Shown here: positions 1 to 6,782 of the stretch, one piece after another
Numbering within the stretch: the first letter of the stretch is position 1
Layout: every line of letters starts with the position of its first letter
Source: Candidatus Alloscillospira gallinarum
GTDB taxonomy: Bacteria; Bacillota; Clostridia; Oscillospirales; Oscillospiraceae
Assembly (NCBI GenBank): GCA_904420055.1
Contig: CAJFTV010000168.1
Span: 1-17,679 of the forward strand
Reading direction: 5' to 3'
DNA: 17,679 nucleotides
Program-made: the position numbers and the translations under genes
The notes under the pieces: generated by a model
What the model was told of the DNA's origin: nothing
Databases searched by the model: none
What the model saw: the letters and a program-made list of their open reading frames with translations, nothing else

Positions 1-465
1 GGAGAAATCTGCATAAAGGCAGAAAAAAATCAGATTTGCGGGCTGTTTACCGGGTACTATAATGAACAGGAGAAAACCGACGCCGCCTGGCACGATGGAT
101 ATTACCACACCGGCGACACGGCATGGCAGGACGAGGACGGATATTTCTGGTACGTCGGCCGGGTTGACGACCTTATTAAATCTTCCGGCTACAGAATTGG
201 GCCATTTGAGATAGAGAGCGTTATAATGGAGCTGCCCTACGTGCTGGAGTGCGGCGTCTCCGCCGCCCCCGACGAGATACGCGGACAGGTGGTAAAGGCC
301 AGCATCGTGCTTACAAAGGGCACCGAGGGCACTGAGGAGCTTAAAAAAGAGATACAGGACTATGTTAAAAAGCACACGGCTCCGTATAAATATCCCAGAA
401 TTGTGGTATTCAGGGACGAATTACCTAAAACAGTAAGCGGAAAAATCCAGAGAAATCTGCTATAA
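1..465 (+). CDS. AMP-forming acyl-CoA synthetase, C-terminal part (5' truncated)
   Basis: This is the C-terminal end of an ANL-superfamily acid:CoA ligase, open from the first base of the window, with 154 residues visible. The reading frame shows the YHTGD segment, the hinge/A8 block GRVDDLIKSSGYRIGPFEIES, and a final PKTVSGKIQR motif whose lysine (SGK) is the conserved adenylation lysine. The wording of these blocks (YRIGPFEIES, RGQVVKA, TAPYKYPR) resembles medium-chain or branched/aryl acyl-CoA synthetases of the ACSM type rather than long-chain FadD. The family forms acyl-AMP and then acyl-CoA in the cytoplasm. It sits 29 bases before the P-loop ATPase gene and upstream of the 2-oxoacid oxidoreductase, which suggests it supplies or uses the acyl-CoA handled by that enzyme. 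The substrate cannot be read from this fragment. Confidence 0.9.
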   Translation, partial: GEICIKAEKNQICGLFTGYYNEQEKTDAAWHDGYYHTGDTAWQDEDGYFWYVGRVDDLIKSSGYRIGPFEIESVIMELPYVLECGVSAAPDEIRGQVVKASIVLTKGTEGTEELKKEIQDYVKKHTAPYKYPRIVVFRDELPKTVSGKIQRNLL

Positions 466-494
466 TAAATACGGATTAACACCGGGAGGCCGTT

Positions 495-1163
495 ATGGAT
501 TACAGGAGAATTACACTTTTTGCCGGTCATTACGGGAGCGGCAAGACGAATATAGCCGTAAACTGGACAAAGTATATCGCGGAAAAGGAGAGCCGCGTGA
601 CCCTGGCGGATATGGATATCGTAAATCCGTATTACAGGGCGAAGGACAGCGCCCGGGAGCTGGAGGACATGGGAATCAGAGTTATATCGTCATTTTTTGC
701 GAACTCAAATGTGGACCTGCCGGCCCTCCCGCAGGATATTTATTCAGTCATAGACGACAAGAGCCGGTATGCGGTTTTGGACGTAGGCGGAGACGACAGG
801 GGGGCGCTGGCATTGGGCAGGCTTGTACCCGGAATACTTGAGGAGAACAGCTATGAGATGCTCCTTGTTGTAAACAGGTTTCGTCCCCTCACGCGGGATA
901 TTGACGGAATAATGGAAGTGGTCTCGGAGATTGAGACTGCCTGCCGCCTGCCGTTTACGGCGATTGTAAACAATTCCAATTTAGGGGCGGAGACAACGCC
1001 TGAGGACGTGCTTGAGAGCATGGATTACGCGAATGAGGTGTCCCGCAGGACGGGACTTCCCATAAAAATGACTACAGTGGAAAAAGGACTATTTGACAGC
1101 CTTTCGGGCCGGATCGAAAACCTATTTCCCCTAAGTCTGCAAAAAAGACCAACAGAAACCTGA
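495..1163 (+). CDS. P-loop ATP-binding protein linked to a 2-oxoacid oxidoreductase operon
   Basis: A 222-residue cytoplasmic nucleotide-binding protein. A Walker A motif GHYGSGKT lies at residues 11-18, followed by a switch-like DMDIVNPYYR segment near residue 40 and LDVGGDDRG as a probable Walker B region. It belongs broadly with the CobQ/MinD/ParA-like (SIMIBI) ATPases, but the P-loop lacks the extra early lysine of the classical deviant MinD Walker A. The start ATG follows GGGAGG, and the stop lies 14 bases before the ferredoxin subunit, so it is in the operon. Its position suggests a role in maturing, inserting clusters into or regulating the oxidoreductase. That role is inference; I know no defined function for this protein. 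Fold confidence is high, role confidence low. Confidence 0.82.
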   Translation: MDYRRITLFAGHYGSGKTNIAVNWTKYIAEKESRVTLADMDIVNPYYRAKDSARELEDMGIRVISSFFANSNVDLPALPQDIYSVIDDKSRYAVLDVGGDDRGALALGRLVPGILEENSYEMLLVVNRFRPLTRDIDGIMEVVSEIETACRLPFTAIVNNSNLGAETTPEDVLESMDYANEVSRRTGLPIKMTTVEKGLFDSLSGRIENLFPLSLQKRPTET

Positions 1164-1177
1164 AGGAGGAATTTGAT

Positions 1178-1384
1178 TTGGCGAAAGTTACATTCAGAAC
1201 AGACATATGCAAAGGCTGCGGCCTGTGCGTTGTCTACTGTCCCAAGGGCATAATTGCCCTGTCACCGGACAAAATCAACGCAAAAGGGCATCACCCGGCG
1301 GAGATAACCGATGCTGAAAAATGTATCGGCTGCGCTTTCTGCGCCACAATGTGCCCGGACTGCATCATCAAGGTGGAAAGGTGA
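1178..1384 (+). CDS. korD: 2-oxoacid:ferredoxin oxidoreductase, delta (ferredoxin) subunit
   Basis: A 68-residue two-cluster ferredoxin. The first motif is CKGCGLCVVYCPKG and the second CIGCAFCATMCP, so all eight cysteines for two 4Fe-4S clusters are present. The start is a TTG, chosen because an AAGGAGG site lies 8 bases upstream and because no ATG precedes the first cysteine motif. It is the electron-transfer subunit that passes electrons between the TPP site of the oxidoreductase and soluble ferredoxin. The stop codon overlaps the GTG that opens the alpha-subunit frame (GTGA), which points to translational coupling. Family members are called KorD, VorD or PorD depending on the substrate of the complex; that choice cannot be made from this subunit. 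Confidence 0.92.
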   Translation: MAKVTFRTDICKGCGLCVVYCPKGIIALSPDKINAKGHHPAEITDAEKCIGCAFCATMCPDCIIKVER

Positions 1385-2463
1385 GTGAAGACATGTCGGA
1401 AAAAGTACTTATGAAGGGTAATGAGGCCATTGCCGAGGCCGCAATCATGGCGGGCTGTCGTCATTACTTCGGTTATCCCATAACTCCTCAGACGGAGCTC
1501 ACGGCATATATGGCAAAGCGCCTTCCCAAGATGGAGGGCGGCGTGTTCCTCCAGGCGGAGAGCGAAATTGCTGCAATCAACATGGTAATCGGCGTGTCAT
1601 CTGCCGGAAAGAGGGTAATGACCTCCAGCTCCAGCCCCGGAATATCCCTGAAAGGCGAGGGGCTTTCCTACCTTGCAGGCTGCGACCTGCCAGCGTTTGT
1701 GGTGAACGTACAGCGCGGCGGCCCCGGCCTTGGCGGCATTCAGCCCTCACAGTCGGATTATTTCCAGGCCACCAGGGGAACTCACGGAGACTATCACACC
1801 ATAGTTCTGGCGCCTGACTCCGTTCAGGAGATGGTATCTCTCACAGTAAAGGGCTTTGAGCTTGCCGACAAATACCGCATGACATCAATGCTCCTTGCCG
1901 ACGGTACACTGGGCCAGATGATGGAGCCCGTGAGCCTTGACGTGGGCGAGATTAAGACCTTTGACAAGCCCTGGGCGACAACCGGCACAAAGATGCAGCG
2001 CCCCAACAACATAATTAACTCCCTCTCCCTCATTCCTGAGGAGCTTGAGCAGTGGAACATGACACGGTTTGAGCGCTACAAGGTGGTTGAGGAGAATGAG
2101 GTAATGTATGAGGAGTACATGATGGACGACGCCGAGATTTGCCTTGTATCATTCGGTATCACCGCACGTGTATCCAAAAATGCCATTAATGAGGCGAGAG
2201 CACAAGGCATTAAGGCCGGTATGATAAGACCGATTACCCTGTGGCCCTTCCCGAAAAAGGCCCTTTGTGAGGCCGCGGACAAGGTCAAGGCGTTTATTTC
2301 CGTTGAGATGTCAATGGGACAGCTCATTGAGGACGTGGAGCTTGCCACACGGTGCAAAAAGCCGGTGCTGCTCTGCAACCGCTGCGGAGGAGTAATCCCC
2401 TCTCCCCAGAACGTCATGGACAAGATAGTAGAGGCAAATAATCTTGGAGGTGAAAAGGCATGA
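1381..2463 (+). CDS. vorB: 2-oxoacid:ferredoxin oxidoreductase, alpha subunit (VorB/KorA type)
   Basis: The alpha subunit of a TPP-dependent 2-oxoacid:acceptor oxidoreductase, about 360 residues. It carries the pyrimidine-binding domain signature GYPITPQTE near residues 31-39, the ESEIAAINMVIGVSSAGKRVMT block, a GPGLGGIQPSQSDY substrate-loop region and a C-terminal transketolase-C-like domain. The complex catalyses 2-oxoacid + CoA + oxidised ferredoxin to acyl-CoA + CO2 + reduced ferredoxin, and can run in reverse. The start may be GTG at 1381, coupled to the ferredoxin stop with AGGTGG just upstream, or ATG at 1393, which gives the MSEKVLMKGNEA beginning common in this family; I give the longer form. 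The downstream aminotransferase favours a branched-chain 2-oxoacid (VOR) over 2-oxoglutarate (KOR), but both remain possible. Confidence 0.92.
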   Translation: MSEDMSEKVLMKGNEAIAEAAIMAGCRHYFGYPITPQTELTAYMAKRLPKMEGGVFLQAESEIAAINMVIGVSSAGKRVMTSSSSPGISLKGEGLSYLAGCDLPAFVVNVQRGGPGLGGIQPSQSDYFQATRGTHGDYHTIVLAPDSVQEMVSLTVKGFELADKYRMTSMLLADGTLGQMMEPVSLDVGEIKTFDKPWATTGTKMQRPNNIINSLSLIPEELEQWNMTRFERYKVVEENEVMYEEYMMDDAEICLVSFGITARVSKNAINEARAQGIKAGMIRPITLWPFPKKALCEAADKVKAFISVEMSMGQLIEDVELATRCKKPVLLCNRCGGVIPSPQNVMDKIVEANNLGGEKA

Positions 2464-3215
2464 CCACAGTTTTTGACAGACCCCACGCTTTAAAGGACGT
2501 ACAGCTCCACTACTGTCCCGGCTGTACCCACGGAATAATCCACCGCCTGGTTGCCGAGTGCATTGACGAGCTGGGCATTGAGGGCAGGACAATTGGCATA
2601 GCGTCGGTTGGCTGCTCGGTTCTTACATATAACTATTTCAATGTGGACATGATACAGGCGGCCCACGGACGTGCTCCCGCCGTTGCAACCGGCGCAAAAA
2701 GGGCAGACCCCAATAATATAGTGTTTACATATCAGGGCGACGGCGACCTTGCAGCTATCGGCACAGCAGAGACTGTACACTCTGCCGCCCGCGGCGAGAA
2801 CATCACCGTTATTTTCGTGAACAACGCAATTTACGGCATGACCGGCGGACAGATGGCGCCCACCTCCCTTCCCGGGCAGGTGACGCAGACCTCTCCCTAC
2901 GGCCGTGACACAAAGACGGTTGGCTACCCGGTAAAGGTATGTGAGCTTCTCTCCAATGTGGACGGGGCAACATATCTTGAGAGAGTTGCAGTAAACGACG
3001 TTAAAAATGTGAACAACGCTAAAAGGGCCATTAAAAAGGCGTTTCAGTACCAGATGGAGGGCAAGGGCTTTTCACTTGTAGAGGTGCTCTCCACATGCCC
3101 GACAAACTGGGGCCTCACGCCGGAAAAGGCCATAAAGTGGCTGGAGGACAACATGATTCCCTACTACCCGCTTGGCGTTTATAAGGACAAATACGCTGAA
3201 AAGGAGGGCAAATAA
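2460..3215 (+). CDS. vorA: 2-oxoacid:ferredoxin oxidoreductase, beta (TPP-binding) subunit
   Basis: A 251-residue beta subunit that binds thiamine diphosphate. The TPP/Mg motif runs from GDGD at residues 93-96 to NN at 121-122, followed by AIYGMTGGQMAPTS. Cysteines at about 19, 22, 52 and 213 (CPGC, GCS, STCP) match the extra 4Fe-4S cluster ligands of the OFOR beta family. The ATG overlaps the alpha-subunit stop as ATGA, so the two are translationally coupled and probably made in equal amounts. The length is normal for the KorB/VorA family. The substrate (2-oxoisovalerate, 4-methyl-2-oxopentanoate, 2-oxoglutarate or aryl pyruvate) cannot be read from the motifs. Confidence 0.93.
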   Translation: MTTVFDRPHALKDVQLHYCPGCTHGIIHRLVAECIDELGIEGRTIGIASVGCSVLTYNYFNVDMIQAAHGRAPAVATGAKRADPNNIVFTYQGDGDLAAIGTAETVHSAARGENITVIFVNNAIYGMTGGQMAPTSLPGQVTQTSPYGRDTKTVGYPVKVCELLSNVDGATYLERVAVNDVKNVNNAKRAIKKAFQYQMEGKGFSLVEVLSTCPTNWGLTPEKAIKWLEDNMIPYYPLGVYKDKYAEKEGK

Positions 3216-3754
3216 TGGCTACATCAAAGGTTTTATTTGCCGGCTTCGGCGGACAGGGCATACTGTTTTCCGGTAAGTTTTTGGCGTACAATGGACTTAT
3301 CGCGGATAAAAATGTGAGCTGGCTTCCCTCCTACGGGCCTGAAATGCGCGGCGGCACGGCAAACTGCAGTGTTATTATAAGCGATGAGCCCATAGGTTCA
3401 CCCATTATCACAAATCCCGATATGCTCGTTGTTATGAACAACCCGTCTCTTGAAAAGTATGAGGGCGAGGTGGTACCCGGCGGCAAGATATTTGTGGATT
3501 CATCTCTCATTGACCGCAAGGTTGAGCGAAAGGACGTAGAGGTGTACTACATTCCGGCCACAAAGATGGCGGCGGACGAGGGGCTTGACACCCTTGCAAA
3601 TATGATACTTGTTGGAAAGCTCATAAAGGAGAGCGGCATAACCGATTTTGAAAATGTGAGCGCGGTTTTAGACAAGATTGTATCCGCGAAGCATCAGGAT
3701 TTAAAGGAATTTAACCACAAGGCCCTGCGCCTTGGGTATGAATACGCTGAGTAA
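3215..3754 (+). CDS. vorC: 2-oxoacid:ferredoxin oxidoreductase, gamma subunit
   Basis: A 179-residue gamma subunit, the CoA-binding partner in this enzyme family. The GFGGQG signature lies at residues 10-15, followed by LPSYGPEMRGGTANCSVI, both diagnostic of the POR/KOR gamma domain. The start codon overlaps the beta stop by one base (TAATG). With the ferredoxin, alpha and beta genes it completes a D-B-A-C type four-subunit complex in the cytoplasm. The spacing to the aminotransferase is only 21 bases, so that gene shares the transcript. No unusual residues were noted. Confidence 0.93.
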   Translation: MATSKVLFAGFGGQGILFSGKFLAYNGLIADKNVSWLPSYGPEMRGGTANCSVIISDEPIGSPIITNPDMLVVMNNPSLEKYEGEVVPGGKIFVDSSLIDRKVERKDVEVYYIPATKMAADEGLDTLANMILVGKLIKESGITDFENVSAVLDKIVSAKHQDLKEFNHKALRLGYEYAE

Positions 3755-3775
3755 CAGGAAGGGAAGTCGGTAAAA

Positions 3776-4846
3776 ATGGATATGGAAATCAAAATCACCA
3801 AGACTGCAAATCCCAAGGCGAAACCCGACCCGGATACTCTGGGGTTTGGACAGATTTTTACAGACCACATGTTCATGATGGAATATGATGAGGGCAAGGG
3901 CTGGCACGACGCGAGAATTGTCCCTTTCGGGGAGATATCCGTACACCCTGCCTCAACTGTGTTCCATTATGGAGCCGAGATTTTTGAGGGGCTGAAGGCT
4001 TACCGCACGCCGGAGGGGAATATTCAGATGTTCCGTCCAATTGAGAACGCCCGGAGAATGAATAACTCCGCAGAGCGCATGTGCCTTCCCACAATTGACG
4101 AGGACTTTTTTGTGAAAGCCCTTGATACTCTTGTGTCTCTTGAGCGGGACTGGGTGCCCTCTGCCCCCAACACCTCTCTATATTTAAGACCGTTTATGTT
4201 CGGCAATGACCCGTTTTTAGGTGTACACACGGTGAAAAGCGCCGTTTTCATGATAATAGCTTCCCCTGTGGGCAGCTATTATAAAGAGGGGCTCAACCCT
4301 GTATCCATCATGGTGGAGACGGAGGACGTCCGCGCTGTCCGCGGCGGCACAGGATATGCGAAGTGCGGCGGAAACTACGGCGCCAGTTTCCGCGCGGGCA
4401 AAAAGGCGGAGGAAAAGGGATATTCCCAGGTGCTCTGGCTTGACGGCGTAGAGCGCAAGTACGTTGAAGAAGTGGGCGCCATGAACGTGATGTTCATGAT
4501 TGGCGACGAGGTTGTGACCCCCGCTCTCACCGGTTCAATCCTTCCCGGTATTACCAGAAAGTCCTGTATAGAGCTCCTGAAGTCCAGAGGCTACAATGTG
4601 TCAGAACGGCTTTTGAGCGTTGATGAGCTTAAGGCCGCCTGTGCCTCCGGAGCACTGCGCGAGGCTTGGGGCTGCGGTACTGCCGCTGTAGTGTCACCTA
4701 TTGGACATCTTGTAATTGGGGACGATGTTTACACCATAAATAATAACGAGATAGGAAAGGTAACACAGGAGCTCTACGACACGCTTACCGGCATCCAGTG
4801 GGGGACCGAAAAAGACGAGTTCGGCTGGGTATACAAGGTAAAATAA
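3776..4846 (+). CDS. ilvE: Branched-chain amino acid aminotransferase
   Basis: A 356-residue fold-type IV PLP aminotransferase of the long BCAT type. Visible family blocks are EIFEGLKAYR near residues 68-77, RPFMFGNDPFLGV near 138-150, the PLP-lysine region GYAKCGGNYG with lysine 196, and VLWLDGVERKYVEEVGAMN. It exchanges amino groups between valine, leucine or isoleucine and 2-oxoglutarate in the cytoplasm. The ATG at 3776 follows an AGGAAGGGAAG site. It is the last gene before a strong hairpin terminator. Its place after the oxidoreductase links 2-oxoacids made or used by that complex directly to the branched-chain amino acids, which is the best evidence that the complex is a VOR. Confidence 0.95.
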   Translation: MDMEIKITKTANPKAKPDPDTLGFGQIFTDHMFMMEYDEGKGWHDARIVPFGEISVHPASTVFHYGAEIFEGLKAYRTPEGNIQMFRPIENARRMNNSAERMCLPTIDEDFFVKALDTLVSLERDWVPSAPNTSLYLRPFMFGNDPFLGVHTVKSAVFMIIASPVGSYYKEGLNPVSIMVETEDVRAVRGGTGYAKCGGNYGASFRAGKKAEEKGYSQVLWLDGVERKYVEEVGAMNVMFMIGDEVVTPALTGSILPGITRKSCIELLKSRGYNVSERLLSVDELKAACASGALREAWGCGTAAVVSPIGHLVIGDDVYTINNNEIGKVTQELYDTLTGIQWGTEKDEFGWVYKVK

Positions 4847-4903
4847 AAGTAATCCTGTATATATTCATGCGCTGATACGTATATATCAGTAGGATAATAA
4901 GCG

Positions 4904-4940
4904 GGCGGGACACAGGCGTAAAAGCTGAGTCCCGCCTTTT
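4904..4940 (+). terminator. Rho-independent terminator after ilvE
   Basis: Arms GGCGGGAC (4904-4911) and GTCCCGCC (4929-4936) pair over 8 bp with a 17-base loop, followed by TTTT. It ends the oxidoreductase/aminotransferase operon. A weaker hairpin CTGATA/TATCAG lies at 4872-4889 just before it. Confidence 0.85.
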
Positions 4941-5032
4941 AATGTCCGAAAATGTTGTATGCCGCGCGTATTTTCAGCGTGATGACAATTTTATGCCTGA
5001 TATTTACGCGGTAAATTGTTAGAAATAAAAGG

Positions 5033-5061
5033 TTGACAGATTATTTCGTCCGCTGTATAAT
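5033..5061 (+). promoter_or_regulatory. Consensus sigma-A promoter for the T-box operon
   Basis: TTGACA at 5033-5038 and TATAAT at 5056-5061 with a 17-base spacer are a perfect match to the housekeeping consensus. Transcription should start near 5068, just before the T-box stem I. The region from 4941 to 5032 shows no gene. Confidence 0.88.
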
Positions 5062-5067
5062 TATAAA

Positions 5068-5345
5068 CACTTAAATATTTCAAATGCGCTGAAGAAATTA
5101 TGTGGTATGCAGACCCACTTCAGAGAGCCGGCGGTTGGTGTGAGCCGGTGTGACGGCATAGCGCAGTCTCATTTCTGAGCAGAACCTCCTAAGGCCGCGG
5201 CTGTTAAGAGGTTACGGTTGCCCCGTTACCATGGCTTTGGGCTTTGTGAGCCTGAAAGAGCGGTCCCTTTATTTTAAGGGGCAAGCAGGGTGGTACCACG
5301 GAAATATTCGTCCCTGAGGTCTAATTGGCCTCAGGGATTTTTATT
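5068..5345 (+). ncRNA. T-box riboswitch leader, specifier probably CUC (leucine)
   Basis: A transcription-attenuation leader that senses uncharged tRNA. The T-box bulge AGGGTGGTACCACGG is at 5287-5301. Stem I carries AGAGAG (5122-5127) and an apical hairpin CCGGC/GCCGG (5128-5132/5144-5148), a middle helix TATGC/GCATA (5106-5110/5156-5160) and a basal helix AGAAAT/ATTTCT (5093-5098/5171-5176). The triplet just above the basal helix on the 3' side is CTC at 5168-5170, followed by A and then TTTCTGAGC; this layout matches known leaders such as glyQS, where GGC holds the same place. A further helix AACCTC/GAGGTT (5183-5188/5208-5213) follows. CUC means leucine, which agrees with the LeuA-like gene downstream. 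The T-box call is near certain; the specifier is likely. Confidence 0.93.
5311..5342 (+). terminator. T-box-controlled leader terminator
   Basis: TCCCTGAGG (5311-5319) pairs with CCTCAGGGA (5329-5337) over 9 bp, followed by TTTTT. The GTCCCT 5' arm can alternatively pair with the AGGG of the T-box sequence to form the antiterminator, the standard switch in this class. Confidence 0.9.
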
Positions 5346-5367
5346 TAATCAAAAGGAGATTGGAGAC

Positions 5368-6780
5368 ATGAAAAACGTAATCATTACCGACATGACTTTG
5401 AGCCAGCGTGCATCAGGCGCCGACACGACGCTGAGCTTTAAGGAAAAGCTTGAAATTGCCAAGTGCCTTGACAAGATGCGCGTTGATGTCATTGAGACGG
5501 CGCAGATGGAGAACCTGAAGACCGACGCGCTTTTTATGCGCACGATTTCCACGACCCTTGTAAACTGTGCGATTTCCATACCGGTAGGGTATACGGAGGA
5601 AGGCGTGGACAACGCCTGGGCCGCTGTGTCAAAGGCTAAAAAGCCGAGACTTCGCGTTGCAGTTCCCCTCTCTCCCGTACAGATGGAGTACATGTGCCAC
5701 AAAAAGCCGGACGCTGTAATTGATATGATTGAAAAGCTGGTGAAAAAGTGCCGCGGGTATTGTGACAACGTGGACTTTACCGCGGAAGACGCCACCCGCA
5801 GCGAGCCGGATTTCCTCATAAAGGCCGTAAAGACGGCTATTGAAGCCGGCGCCACCACGGTCACTGTGAGCGACAGCGCTGGGACAATGCTCCCGGACGA
5901 GTTTGGCAGCTTTATAACAGACCTTGCGGAGAAGGTGCCGGAGCTCAAAAACGTAAATATCGCCGCCCAGTGCAGAAACGAGCTTAACATGTCTGCGGCC
6001 TGCGCGGTAACCGCGGTGAAGGCGGGGGCCTGTGAGATTAAGGCCGCCACCTCCGGCGACCAGGTGCCGACGGTAACGGCTCTTGCCAGGATTATAAAGC
6101 TCCGGGGAGACGAGGTCGGCATACGCTGCGGGGTGAACACCATGGAGATGCAGCGCCTGACAAAACAGATTGAGTGGATAACCCGCTCAAAAAAGGGAAA
6201 TGAATCGCCTTTTGACACCGGTGTGCAGATGAGTCAGGGAACCGAGTTTGAGCTCACCGGCCACGACGATATCGACGATGTAAAAAAAGCGGCCGTGCGT
6301 CTGGGATATGACCTGTCTGACGACGATATGGCCAAGGTGTACGAGTCGTTTAAGGGAGTAGCCGACAAGAAAGCGGTATCAGCCAGAGAGCTTGAGGCCA
6401 TAATCGCAAGCGTCGCGCTTCAGGTTCCTCCCACATACCGGCTTGTAAGTTACGTTATAAACAGCGGCAACGTAATAAACGCCACGGCTAATGTAATTAT
6501 GGAGAAAAACGGCCATGAGATTCGGGGCCTCTCCGCCGGTGACGGTCCCATAGACGCCTCATTTATGGCGATTGAGCAGATTGTGGGCACCCACTACGAG
6601 CTGGACGATTTCCAGATTCAGGCCGTAACTGAGGGACATGAGGCAATGGGCTCCGCCCTTGTCAAGCTCCGCGCCGGAGGCAAGCTCTATTCCGGCAGAG
6701 GAATTTCCACCGACATAATCGGTGCCGCCGTACATGCGTATATAAACGCACTGAATAAAATCGTTTACGAGGAGAACTGA
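5368..6780 (+). CDS. LeuA-like protein with regulatory domain but degenerate active site
   Basis: A 470-residue homologue of 2-isopropylmalate synthase. Residues 4-300 align with the DRE-TIM barrel (for example SPVQMEY, FTAEDATRSEPDFL, GATTVTVSDSAG), and about 355-468 form an intact LeuA regulatory domain (GDGPIDASF, GRGISTDIIGAAVHAYINALN). The catalytic DTTLRDGEQ block reads DMTLSQRAS here, so the catalytic Arg and metal-binding Asp become Ser12 and Gln13. The metal HxHND reads QCRNE at 201-205, and the late SGIH region is missing. It is therefore unlikely to catalyse acetyl-CoA condensation and may be a pseudoenzyme or leucine-responsive partner; this is inference. The ATG at 5368 follows AAAGGAG and lies after the leader terminator; an in-frame GTG at 5290 inside the T-box is rejected as the start. 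Confidence 0.9.
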   Translation: MKNVIITDMTLSQRASGADTTLSFKEKLEIAKCLDKMRVDVIETAQMENLKTDALFMRTISTTLVNCAISIPVGYTEEGVDNAWAAVSKAKKPRLRVAVPLSPVQMEYMCHKKPDAVIDMIEKLVKKCRGYCDNVDFTAEDATRSEPDFLIKAVKTAIEAGATTVTVSDSAGTMLPDEFGSFITDLAEKVPELKNVNIAAQCRNELNMSAACAVTAVKAGACEIKAATSGDQVPTVTALARIIKLRGDEVGIRCGVNTMEMQRLTKQIEWITRSKKGNESPFDTGVQMSQGTEFELTGHDDIDDVKKAAVRLGYDLSDDDMAKVYESFKGVADKKAVSARELEAIIASVALQVPPTYRLVSYVINSGNVINATANVIMEKNGHEIRGLSAGDGPIDASFMAIEQIVGTHYELDDFQIQAVTEGHEAMGSALVKLRAGGKLYSGRGISTDIIGAAVHAYINALNKIVYEEN

Positions 6781-6782
6781 CA

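Noticed and set aside
4852..4896. Possible second structured element ATCCT...AGGAT enclosing CTGATA/TATCAG after ilvE.
   Set aside because: Pairing is short and AT-rich. The strong hairpin at 4904 explains termination without it.
5290..5367. In-frame GTG start extending the LeuA-like protein by 26 residues.
   Set aside because: It lies in the T-box sequence and crosses the leader terminator. The ATG at 5368 has a proper ribosome site.
5349..6218. Long 289-residue open frame on the - strand.
   Set aside because: It lies fully antisense to the LeuA-like gene, has Ser/Arg-rich shadow composition, no ribosome site and no recognisable domain.
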